NCBI GenBank assembly: GCA_036268405.1
Contig: DATAUF010000154.1
Coordinates: 1-64,000, forward strand
Direction of reading: 5' to 3'
Source of the DNA: DASZTV01 sp036268405
GTDB taxonomy: Bacteria > Actinomycetota > Actinomycetes > JAFAQI01
Length of the DNA stretch: 64,000 nucleotides
This document shows positions 53,482 through 61,314 of the stretch, in pieces (positions within the stretch are counted from its first letter, which is position 1; every line of letters begins with the position of its first letter). The translations under genes and the position numbers were made by a program. The notes beneath the pieces are model-generated. The model saw nothing but the letters and a program-made list of their open reading frames with translations. It did no database searches and was not told where the DNA came from.

Positions 53482-54314
53482 CGCCGTGCTCCGACGAACG
53501 CACCACCGACTGCCGCTACGAGCGCAGCAGCCGCAAGCCCGGCGCAGCGCCACATCTCACCGAGTTGCCGGGTGGTCACGACTGGGTCGGGCGGCAGGCC
53601 ATAGACCTCGGGCTCGTCGAGGAGCAGGAAGAACGCGCCGGCGCCGCCGACGCCGTCGTCGGGGCTCTCACCGTAGAGGCGCGCGTCGCCGTAGCCCGCC
53701 TCGACGAGCTGCTCGAGCTTTCCCTGCGCGCGTTCACGAAGCTCGTCGAGCGGGCCGAACTGGATCGAGTCGGTCGGGCAGGCCTTGGCGCAGGCCGGCT
53801 CCTGGCCGACCGCGAGCCGGTCGTAGCAAAGCGTGCACTTGAAGATCCGTCCGTCGTCCTCGCGCTTGTCGAGCACGCCGTATGGGCACGCAGGAACGCA
53901 GTAGCCGCAGCCGTTGCAGATGTCGTCCTGGACGACGACGCTGCCGAACTCGGTCCTGAAGATCGCGCCGGTCGGGCAGACGTCCAGGCAGGCCGCCTCG
54001 GTGCAGTGCTTGCAGACGTCTGACGACATCAGCCACCGGAAGCCCTCGTCGTTGCCCGTCTCGGGCCGCTCGACGAACGCCACGTGCCGCCAGCTGTCGG
54101 CACCCAGGCCCACCGTGTTGTCGAAGGACATACCGGTCAGGTTCAGCCCGTCCTCCGGGACGTGGTTCCACTCCTTGCAGGCAACCTCGCACGCCTTGCA
54201 GCCGATGCAGACGGAGGTGTCCGTGAAGAAGCCCATCCGAGGTGGGTGCTCGAGCCAGCCGGAGACCGCCGCGGGGTCGTGTGTGGCGCCTTCGACGCCG
54301 AGATCGGCGGCCAT
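53478..54314 (-). CDS. Formate dehydrogenase iron-sulfur subunit
   Basis: A 278-aa ferredoxin-type electron carrier. Four Cys clusters are visible: CIGCKACEVACKEW, CKHCTEAACLDVCPTGA, CNGCGYCVPACPYGV and CTLCYDRLAVGQEPACAKACP, enough for four 4Fe-4S centres as in FdnH. A C-terminal hydrophobic helix (LAAAALVAAVGGAFVGA) anchors it to membrane. Its ATG shares one base with the catalytic subunit's stop. It links the Mo subunit to the NrfD-type subunit. Confidence 0.94.
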   Translation of the reverse strand: MAADLGVEGATHDPAAVSGWLEHPPRMGFFTDTSVCIGCKACEVACKEWNHVPEDGLNLTGMSFDNTVGLGADSWRHVAFVERPETGNDEGFRWLMSSDVCKHCTEAACLDVCPTGAIFRTEFGSVVVQDDICNGCGYCVPACPYGVLDKREDDGRIFKCTLCYDRLAVGQEPACAKACPTDSIQFGPLDELRERAQGKLEQLVEAGYGDARLYGESPDDGVGGAGAFFLLLDEPEVYGLPPDPVVTTRQLGEMWRCAGLAAAALVAAVGGAFVGARR

Positions 54315-57300
54315 CAGATCTGGTGCCCGGTCTCGACCGTCACCCCGGCCCGGCGGCGATGCGCGTCCACCAGCTCCAGCAGTGCAGGACCGCGCGGGCG
54401 GCGACCTGGCTGGACGTCGACCAGCAAGGCTTTGTCCTCCTGGATGTGCACGTTGGGATCCATCGCCATCGCGACCAGCTCGTTGACCGCATCGCCCTTG
54501 GCGTAGCCGTTCGGACCCCAGTGGAACGGCATGCCCACCTGGTGCACGACCTTGCCGTCGACAAGTAGCGGGCTCATCCGGTCGGTCACGTGGACCCGCG
54601 CCTCGATCGCGTAACGAGCGCTGATCACGGTGACCCAGCCGTTGTGCTCGAGACCGCGCTCCTGCGCCAGCTCCGGTGAGACCTCGCAGAACAGCTCGGG
54701 CTGCAGCTCAGCGAGGTAGGGCTGCCATCGGCTCATGCCGCCGGCGGTGAAGTGCTCGGTCAGGCGGTACGTCGTGAGGACGTACGGATAGACCTCGGCG
54801 CCCGGTTGGCTGCCGGAGGGACTGAACTGGTTGTCACGGTGCTTCGTCAGCTTCCGGCTGGGACTCGACTGCTGTCGGTACAACGCGTTGTCGACCGGCG
54901 ACTCCTGCGGCTCGTAGTGCGTCGGCAGCGGACCGTCCAGGAGTCCCGACGGCACGTACAGCCAACCCTTTCCGTCTGCTTGCATGATGAACGGGTCGTC
55001 GCCTGCCAGGCCGTCAGGACCTTCGGCGTCGTCGTCGGGTTCGTAGTCGGGTGACTTGTCAGGGACGAAGTCGGGGACGTCGTGCCCGTCCCACTTGCCG
55101 GCGTCCTGGTCCCACCACACGAGAGCCTTGCGGTCGCTCCAGGGCTTGCCGTCGGGATCGGCCGATGCACGGTTGTAGAGGATGCGCCGGTCGGCCGGCC
55201 ACGCCCATCCCCACTTGCCGCCGAGCCAGTTCTGGTTGCGCCACGGCTCGCGTCGTGCCGCCTGGTTGACGCCGTCGGCGTACACCCCGCAGTAGATCCA
55301 GCAGCCGCAGGCCGTGGACCCGTCTTCCTTCAGCTCGGTGTATGCCGACAACGGCTCGCCCTCGGCGTCGAAGCCATTGATCTCCGCGAGCACGCAGTCG
55401 GCGCTCGGCTCGTCGTGCGAGCCCTCGACCGGGTAGTCCCACGTCAGGTCGAGCAACGGGGTGTCCATCGGGTCGGTCGAGCCCGCGAGCTTCTCCCGGA
55501 TTCGCCGACCGAGGTGATACATGAACCACAGCTCGCTGCGCGCATCTCCGTCGGGTTCCTTGGCGGCGTGGTGCCACTGGAGCAGCCGGTTGGTGTTGGT
55601 GAAGGTGCCGTCCTTCTCGGTGTGCGACGCGGCAGGCATGAAGAAGACCTCGGTGCGGATGTCGCCGGTCACGAGCTCCCCGGTGTCGATCTCCGGGCCG
55701 TCCTTCCACCAGGTGGCGGTCTCGATGAGCGAGAAGTCGCGAACCACGAGCCAGTCCAGGTTGGCCATGCCAAGGCGCTGCATGCGCGTGTTGGCGGAGC
55801 CGACCGCGGGGTTTTCGCCCATCACGAAGTAGCCCTTGCAACGCCCCTCGATCTGGTCGACAACGGTCTGGTACGTCGAGTGGTCCCCGGTCAACCGCGG
55901 CAGGTAGTCGAAGCAGAAGTCGTTGTCGACTGTCGCGTTCGGCCCCCACCAGGCCTTCAGCAGGCTGACCATGTAGGAGCGCATGTTCGCCCAGAAGCCC
56001 TTGTCATGGGCATCGGCCTCGACGAACTCATCGAGGTTGTGGTGCTCCTCGGCATGAGGCATCGCCAGATAGCCAGGAAGCAGGTTGAACAGCGTCGGGA
56101 TGTCACTGGATCCTTGGATGCTGGCGTGTCCCCGTAGCGCCTGGATCCCGCCGCCCGGCCGTCCGATGTTGCCGAGGAGGAGCTGGAGGACACAGGCCGC
56201 GCGGATGTATTGCGCGCCGACCGTGTGCTGGGTCCAGCCAACTGCGTATGCGAACGAGGTCGTGCGGTCGCGACCGGAGTTGTCGGTGATCAGCCGACAG
56301 GCTTCGAGAAAGACGTCCTGCGGCGTGCCGCACACCCGCTCCACCATCTCCGGGGTGTAGCGCGAGTAGTGCCTGCGCAGGATCTGAAAGACGCAACGTG
56401 GGTGTTGTAGCGTCTCGTCGCGCTCAGGATCCGTCGAGGAGATCGCGGCGCCGCCGGACCCGTGTGACTCAGCTCGACCAGCGCTGCGCACGGCGTCGCT
56501 CGAGCGCTCGTTGACCCGGCCCGACCCGTCGGCGTCATCTGCGGACTCCGCATCGTCGTCCGACCCATCCGCATGCTGGACGGTGCCCGCCGCCCGGCTA
56601 CCGGACGGGGCGTTCATTCCGCCGGCTTCGTACTGCCAGGTCTGGAAGTCGTACTTGCGCTCGTCGACGTTGTAGCCCGAGAACATGCCGGCGAGGTCCT
56701 CGGTGTCGACGAAGTCTTCCTCGATGATCGTCGCGGCGTTCGTGTAGCGGACGACATAGTCGTGGAACCACTTGTCGTGCTCGATCGCGAAGTTGATCAC
56801 GCCGCCGAGGAATGCGATATCGGTGCCCGCGCGGATCGGGACGAACAGGTCGGCGAGGGCGCTGGTCCGGCTGTAGTGCGGATCGACATGGATCAGCTTC
56901 GCGCCGCGGGCCCTCGCCTCCATCACCCACTGGAAGCCGACCGGATGCGCCTCGGCGAAGTTGGAGCCCTCTACGACGATGCAGTCGGAGTTCTGCAGAT
57001 CCTGCATGCAGGTAGTTGCGCCCCCACGCCCGAACGACGTGCCCAGCCCCGCGACCGTCGACGAGTGGCAGACCCTGGCCTGGTTCTCGATCTGCACGAT
57101 GCCGAGCGCGGTCCACAGCTTCTTGATGAGGTAGTTCTCCTCGTTGTCCAGCGTCGCGCCACCAAGGTGCGCAATGCCCATCGTGCGACGCGTCCGCTCA
57201 CCTTCGTGCTCCCACTCGAAGGTCTCCCGTCGGGTCGCGATCACCCGGTCCGCGATCATGTCCATCGCGGTGTCGAGGTCGAGCGACTCCCACTCGGAGG

Positions 57301-57622
57301 AGTAAGGCGGCCGGTACAGAACGCCATGGAGCCGAGCCTCGCCGGTCGTGAGCTGAAGCGTTGCCGAGCCCTTTGGACAGAGGCGACCACGGCTCACCGC
57401 CGAATCGGGATCGCCCTCGATCTGGACGACCTCGCCGTCCTTGACGTAGACGCTCTGACCGCAGCCGACACCGCAGTAGGGGCAGACGGACTTGACGACC
57501 TTGTCGGCCGTTGCGGTGCGTGCCAGCAGTGACTGCGACCGCTTCGACGCAGCAGCTACGCCCCGGCCTGTCTTGTCCGGGCCGAAGAGTTGGCGCAGCA
57601 CCGGCCAGGCGAGATCGGTCAC
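54314..57622 (-). CDS. Formate dehydrogenase catalytic (molybdopterin) subunit
   Basis: A 1,102-aa Mo-bis-MGD oxidoreductase. The N-terminal 4Fe-4S site is CPYCGVGC with LCPKG downstream. The Mo ligand sits in QARVCHSSTV: a Cys (about Cys185) takes the selenocysteine place, followed by the catalytic His. TSFGRGGATT and ENPAVGSANTRMQRLG are further FDH signatures; the C-terminal cofactor domain ends near WGPNGYAKGDAVNELV. There is no Tat signal at the N-terminus, so it is probably cytoplasmic-facing. Residues about 336-400 are an Asp/Ser/Gly-rich insertion absent from ordinary relatives. It starts at GTG, coupled to the small upstream gene. Confidence 0.95.
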   Translation of the reverse strand: MTDLAWPVLRQLFGPDKTGRGVAAASKRSQSLLARTATADKVVKSVCPYCGVGCGQSVYVKDGEVVQIEGDPDSAVSRGRLCPKGSATLQLTTGEARLHGVLYRPPYSSEWESLDLDTAMDMIADRVIATRRETFEWEHEGERTRRTMGIAHLGGATLDNEENYLIKKLWTALGIVQIENQARVCHSSTVAGLGTSFGRGGATTCMQDLQNSDCIVVEGSNFAEAHPVGFQWVMEARARGAKLIHVDPHYSRTSALADLFVPIRAGTDIAFLGGVINFAIEHDKWFHDYVVRYTNAATIIEEDFVDTEDLAGMFSGYNVDERKYDFQTWQYEAGGMNAPSGSRAAGTVQHADGSDDDAESADDADGSGRVNERSSDAVRSAGRAESHGSGGAAISSTDPERDETLQHPRCVFQILRRHYSRYTPEMVERVCGTPQDVFLEACRLITDNSGRDRTTSFAYAVGWTQHTVGAQYIRAACVLQLLLGNIGRPGGGIQALRGHASIQGSSDIPTLFNLLPGYLAMPHAEEHHNLDEFVEADAHDKGFWANMRSYMVSLLKAWWGPNATVDNDFCFDYLPRLTGDHSTYQTVVDQIEGRCKGYFVMGENPAVGSANTRMQRLGMANLDWLVVRDFSLIETATWWKDGPEIDTGELVTGDIRTEVFFMPAASHTEKDGTFTNTNRLLQWHHAAKEPDGDARSELWFMYHLGRRIREKLAGSTDPMDTPLLDLTWDYPVEGSHDEPSADCVLAEINGFDAEGEPLSAYTELKEDGSTACGCWIYCGVYADGVNQAARREPWRNQNWLGGKWGWAWPADRRILYNRASADPDGKPWSDRKALVWWDQDAGKWDGHDVPDFVPDKSPDYEPDDDAEGPDGLAGDDPFIMQADGKGWLYVPSGLLDGPLPTHYEPQESPVDNALYRQQSSPSRKLTKHRDNQFSPSGSQPGAEVYPYVLTTYRLTEHFTAGGMSRWQPYLAELQPELFCEVSPELAQERGLEHNGWVTVISARYAIEARVHVTDRMSPLLVDGKVVHQVGMPFHWGPNGYAKGDAVNELVAMAMDPNVHIQEDKALLVDVQPGRRPRGPALLELVDAHRRRAGVTVETGHQI

Positions 57623-57927
57623 GGTTTCGCCGCCGCTTGCATCTGCGGATCCCGCTTGGCACGCGCCGAGAGAAATGCTCGAACATGCGAGGAGCGATCC
57701 GGCTGCTCGGTGCGCGGGTCGGAAAGGTGAGCCGCCCCGGACAGCAGGCCGGGACGCTGAAGATCCTCCGGGGACAACCCATCCGAACTGTCGGTCGGCA
57801 CGCCTGTCGCAACGAGGTAGGCCAGCCCCGGCCGGATGCCGAGCCGGGTCGCCGCTTCGTCGTAGGTGTGGTTCTCAGTGATGAGCCCGAGCACCGCCCG
57901 CTGCTCGATCGTTCGACGTTCGACCAT
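57619..57927 (-). CDS. Small HTH-like protein of the formate dehydrogenase operon
   Basis: A 102-aa protein (VERRTIEQRAVLGLITENH, YDEAATRLGIRPGLAYLVATG) whose N-terminal 45 residues look like a sigma-type helix-turn-helix, followed by a polar Pro-rich tail. Its stop overlaps the FDH catalytic gene start, and its 5' end overlaps the CtaG-like gene by 53 bp in another frame. I recall similar short proteins before actinobacterial formate dehydrogenases, but no function. It could be a regulator or an assembly factor. Confidence 0.7.
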   Translation of the reverse strand: MVERRTIEQRAVLGLITENHTYDEAATRLGIRPGLAYLVATGVPTDSSDGLSPEDLQRPGLLSGAAHLSDPRTEQPDRSSHVRAFLSARAKRDPQMQAAAKP

Positions 57928-58477
57928 GCGCCGCGACCGCCTTTCCTGACACGCGCGTACCCACAGCAGACGGCGGGAAACGGACTGCGCGCAGATCGGC
58001 GGCGTCTGCCATTGCCGACTCCTCGAGCATCCACTGCCAGGTGAGCAGCAGGGCCGTCACGCCTACCGGGAGCATCGCGACGATCATGGCCAGCCCTCCC
58101 GCCGAATCACCGTGGAGCACCACGAAGACGCCAGCCAGGTCCATGGTCGGCATGGCGAGGAAGAGGTAGATGCCTCGTCCGGCGAAGCTCAATGCTCGAT
58201 GCCTGCCGAGCACCGGCAACCAGAAGATCAACGAAACCGTGATCAGTGCGACCTGGAACCCGAGGTCGGCCGGCAGCATCGGCATGCTCAGGGTCATCCA
58301 GATGGTGAGTGCGGCGTGTCCGACCAGGAACACCGGCAGCGCGATCGCGGCCGGCCATGCCAGCAGCCGCCACAGACCCCACGAACGGGACAGCAGGATG
58401 ATCGCGGGCGCGATCACTGAGGTGTCGAGCCCCATCACGGCCATCTCGACAGTGTCGGAAGGACCGCCGGACATCAT
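57875..58477 (-). CDS. CtaG-like cytochrome oxidase assembly membrane protein
   Basis: A 200-aa membrane protein from ATG 58477, overlapping the upstream stop. About five helices are seen (WGLWRLLAWPAAIALPVFL, FQVALITVSLIFWLPVLGR, IYLFLAMPTMDLAGVFVVL, IVAMLPVGVTALLLTWQWM). The VLGR...RGIYLFLAMP phrase and the closing TWQWMLEE are typical of the caa3-type CtaG family, which assists oxidase maturation. It is shorter than usual at the N-terminus. The polar C-terminal tail overlaps the next small gene. Assignment by pattern, moderate confidence. Confidence 0.7.
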   Translation of the reverse strand: MMSGGPSDTVEMAVMGLDTSVIAPAIILLSRSWGLWRLLAWPAAIALPVFLVGHAALTIWMTLSMPMLPADLGFQVALITVSLIFWLPVLGRHRALSFAGRGIYLFLAMPTMDLAGVFVVLHGDSAGGLAMIVAMLPVGVTALLLTWQWMLEESAMADAADLRAVRFPPSAVGTRVSGKAVAAHGRTSNDRAAGGARAHH

Positions 58478-58836
58478 GCGACACGCCACAGACGCCGCAG
58501 CGGTCCGTCGCGGTCAGCCAGCAACGCAGCAAGCGGGTACAGCGCGGGCAACGCCATCCACCTGTCCCAGACCAACCCGACACCGATCAGCGCGACGACC
58601 GCCGCAGCCAGCGCGGAGGCGCGGGTCCGAGTCGGTGCAGGAGAGCGCGCGGCCCACGCCGGATGGCGACGCATCACCCACCAGGTGACAAGTGCGATCA
58701 CCTCGATCAAGGTCGCGGACGACGCGTACAGCGCGACGGCAAACACGTTCTCGCCGTAACCGATCAGAATGGCCAGGAGCGCGCCGTTGGCGATGCCCCA
58801 GGCCGCCACGACGTCCGGTCCGCTGATCCGCTCCAT
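58474..58836 (-). CDS. Small membrane protein, hypothetical, in the oxidase operon
   Basis: A 120-aa protein (ATG 58836, or GTG 58839) with about three to four hydrophobic helices (IANGALLAILIGYG, LYASSATLIEVIALVTWWVM, ASALAAAVVALIGVGLVW, ALPALYPLAALLA). Its start overlaps the ctaD stop and its end overlaps the CtaG-like start. Position and size suggest a minor oxidase subunit like subunit IV, but no signature confirms it. Confidence 0.65.
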   Translation of the reverse strand: MERISGPDVVAAWGIANGALLAILIGYGENVFAVALYASSATLIEVIALVTWWVMRRHPAWAARSPAPTRTRASALAAAVVALIGVGLVWDRWMALPALYPLAALLADRDGPLRRLWRVA

Positions 58837-60494
58837 CACGGGACCGCCTGGATCTTGGCTTGCTCGGCCCGCGCTGCGCGCAACCGTCGGTCAAGCAGCG
58901 GGGTGAAGCTGGTGACCCGCACGAACGGCCATTCGGGCGTGAAGTTGAGCGGCGGCGGTGGCGATGAGGTCGCCCACTCCAGCGTGTGACCTGACCACGG
59001 GTCCGGACCGCTCGGGCGACGAAAGGCGAGGGAGACGTAGACGTTGAACGCAAAGGCGATCATCGACATGCCGAGGATCGCGGCGCCGATGCTGGAGATC
59101 AGGTTCAACGTGCCGAGCCCAGGGACCCCGTAGTACGTGGCCACCCGTCGAGGCATCCCGAGGATCCCGCTGGCGAACATCGGCCCGAACGTCACGTTGG
59201 TGCCGACGACCAGCAGCCAGAAGTGGAGCTTGCCGAGCCCTTCACGCAACATCGCGCCGGTGACCTTCGGGAACCAGAAGTAGAACCCGGCGAAGAAGCC
59301 GAAGAGGCTGCCGCCGATCAGGGTGTAGTGGAAGTGCGCGACGACGAAGTAGCTGTCCTGGAAGTGGTAGTCCAGCGCCGGCGTGCTGACCATGATTCCG
59401 GTCAGCCCGCCGATCAAGAACTGCGGAATGAAGGCCAGCGCGAACAGCATCGGGACCGGAAAGCGCAATCGCGCGCCGATCAGCGTCGCGAGCATCCCGA
59501 AGTACTCGATCCCTGCGGGCACGGTGAGCAGGGTCGACGTGAGCTGGTAGTAGCCGTCGGAGGCCTGCCCGGTGGTGAACATGTGGTGGCCCCAGACGCT
59601 CATCGACAGAGCCGCGAACGCGAGCAACGACAGGACCGTGGGCTTGTAGCCGGCGAACGGACGGCCTGCGAAGGTCGACAGCACCTCCGCCACCGCGCCT
59701 ACGAACGGGAAGAACATGACGTACACGACGGGGTGGCCGTAGAACCAGAACAGGTGCTGGTAGCCGACGTTCCAGACGTTCTGCGTGAAGACCGATGGGT
59801 CCATGCGTCCGATCGAGAGGAGAGTCAGCGCCGCGAGCAGCGAGGGAAAGGCACCCAGCACCATGAGAACCGTGGCGATCATCGACCAGGTGAAGATCGG
59901 CAGTCGCAGCATGGTCATGGTGGGTCCGCGCTTGAAGATCGCGGTCCAAAGGATCGTGGCTGCCATGCAGATCATCCCGGTCGCCGCGCAGAAGGTGCCG
60001 AAGATCCAAAGAGCCTCGCCGTGTCCTGGCGAGTAGACGCTGTCCGACAGCGGCACATAGGCGGTCCAGCCGGAGCTGGCCGCGCCTCCGAGCACCGCGA
60101 ACCCGGTGAGGATCGCGACCGCGCCGAGCAGGTACAGCCAGAAACCCAGCATTGCGATCCGTGGTGCCGCAATGGCCGGCGCGCCGATCTGGAGTGGGAC
60201 GAGATACATCCCGAAGGCCATCGCGAACGGAGTCAGGACGAGATAGATCATGCCCGAGCCGTGGATCGTGAACAGCTGGTTATAGACGCTCGCCGAGACG
60301 ATATGCAGATCGGGCTGGGCGAGCTGTGCGCGCATCACCAGCGCGAGGGCGCCCATGCCGAAGAACAGCACCAGCGCGGTGACCATGGTCATGATGGCGA
60401 TCCGCTTGTGGTCACTCGTCGTGAGCCAGCCGCCGGTCCGCAGCGCGCTGTCCGGGCAGACCCACCTCTCGCGTCCGGCTGCCTCCGTTGTCAT
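58836..60494 (-). CDS. ctaD: Haem-copper oxidase subunit I with atypical proton channels
   Basis: A 552-aa, 12-helix haem-copper oxidase subunit. Low-spin haem ligands are His78 (FTIHGSG) and His389; the high-spin haem ligand is His387 (VVAHFHYTL); CuB ligands are His254 (WFYGHPVVY) and His303/His304 (WGHHMFTTG). The cross-linked Tyr is at Tyr258. However, the D-channel Asp position is Ala107 (GAPAIAAP), the helix-VI Glu is Val256, and the K-channel Thr and Lys positions are Ala327 and Glu330 (PAGIEYF). The neighbouring residue before the CuB His is Gly, so the alternative YS motif of A2-type oxidases is also absent. It is coupled to ctaC upstream and to a small membrane protein downstream. 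Confidence 0.95.
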   Translation of the reverse strand: MTTEAAGRERWVCPDSALRTGGWLTTSDHKRIAIMTMVTALVLFFGMGALALVMRAQLAQPDLHIVSASVYNQLFTIHGSGMIYLVLTPFAMAFGMYLVPLQIGAPAIAAPRIAMLGFWLYLLGAVAILTGFAVLGGAASSGWTAYVPLSDSVYSPGHGEALWIFGTFCAATGMICMAATILWTAIFKRGPTMTMLRLPIFTWSMIATVLMVLGAFPSLLAALTLLSIGRMDPSVFTQNVWNVGYQHLFWFYGHPVVYVMFFPFVGAVAEVLSTFAGRPFAGYKPTVLSLLAFAALSMSVWGHHMFTTGQASDGYYQLTSTLLTVPAGIEYFGMLATLIGARLRFPVPMLFALAFIPQFLIGGLTGIMVSTPALDYHFQDSYFVVAHFHYTLIGGSLFGFFAGFYFWFPKVTGAMLREGLGKLHFWLLVVGTNVTFGPMFASGILGMPRRVATYYGVPGLGTLNLISSIGAAILGMSMIAFAFNVYVSLAFRRPSGPDPWSGHTLEWATSSPPPPLNFTPEWPFVRVTSFTPLLDRRLRAARAEQAKIQAVP

Positions 60495-61138
60495 CCGGAG
60501 GCCCCAAACGCACCGGCCTCTCGTGCAGTGAGCCAGCTTCGGAATGCCGCAGCCGGCACCGCTTTGAAGTGGAAGGCCATGAAGGCGTGGTCCTCACCGC
60601 AGAACTCGGCGCAGTGCCCCAGCCAAACGCCGGGGTGCGGCGCGGTGATCACGAAGGAGCTCACGTGTCTGGGGAAGGCGTCCATCTTGAACCGGAACGC
60701 CGGTATCCAGAAGGAGTGGATGACGTCCTGCGAGGTCGTCTCGATTCGCACCGGTTCCGAGGACGGCACGACGAGCGTCGGGTAGTGCCCGGTGAGGCAG
60801 CTAGCCGTCACGGTGACCGGTGTCCCGCTGTAGTCGAAGCGCCAGCACCATTGGTAGCCGGTTACCCGCACCGTCACGCCGATGTTCGAGGGCACGCGGT
60901 TGTCCGCCGCCATCGCACCGCGTGTGGCGAACACGATCCCGAGCGCGATCACCAGCAACGCCGCGGCGAAGCCGGCTTCGAGCCGGGGATGCTCCGTCTC
61001 CTGCGACGCGGACGCACGGCCTGCCGCGCGGTATCTCAACAGAGCGAAGGCGAGCAAGCCGCCGACCGTCACAAACACGGCTCCCGCGAGCACGGACTCG
61101 AAGAGCAGTGTGTGATCGAACTCGGTCCGGAACGGCAC
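60491..61138 (-). CDS. ctaC: Cytochrome c oxidase subunit II (CuA)
   Basis: From GTG 61138 (VPFRTEFDHT, with GGAG ten bases upstream) the protein is 215 aa; GTG 61180 would add 14 residues but lies in the loop of a 13-bp hairpin. Two membrane helices are followed by the cupredoxin domain: VTGYQWCWRFDY, the CuA His in DVIHSFWIPAF, and the CuA loop CAEFCGEDHAFM with two Cys, His and Met. No C-terminal cytochrome c domain, so it is not caa3-type. It starts the ten-gene minus-strand unit, with its stop overlapping ctaD (ATGA). Confidence 0.92.
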   Translation of the reverse strand: MPFRTEFDHTLLFESVLAGAVFVTVGGLLAFALLRYRAAGRASASQETEHPRLEAGFAAALLVIALGIVFATRGAMAADNRVPSNIGVTVRVTGYQWCWRFDYSGTPVTVTASCLTGHYPTLVVPSSEPVRIETTSQDVIHSFWIPAFRFKMDAFPRHVSSFVITAPHPGVWLGHCAEFCGEDHAFMAFHFKAVPAAAFRSWLTAREAGAFGASG

Positions 61139-61160
61139 GGCGCAGTTGCTCCCGTCACGG

Positions 61161-61193
61161 CATCCCGGCACCGCCTTCACCGGTGCCGGGATG
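61161..61193. promoter_or_regulatory. 13-bp perfect inverted repeat upstream of ctaC
   Basis: The arms CATCCCGGCACCG (61161-61173) and CGGTGCCGGGATG (61181-61193) are exact reverse complements with a seven-base spacer. They lie in the divergent region between ctaC and the Rieske gene, just before the preferred ctaC start. There is no T-run, so a terminator is unlikely; an operator for a dimeric regulator or an mRNA hairpin controlling ctaC translation fits better. Confidence 0.65.
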
Positions 61194-61314
61194 GGTGCCC
61201 CGCCGGGCCGCTACTAAACGATCGTGCGGTTCCGTCGGTTTGGCGCGGTCGACGGCAGGTATGAGTCCGTGCGCCGAGTCCGATCGGGCCGCGGCGTGCT
61301 TCCTGAGGTGCGAA

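Noticed and set aside
57060..57075. Selenocysteine in the formate dehydrogenase
   Set aside because: The active-site codon is TGC (Cys), not TGA, so no recoding or SECIS element is needed.
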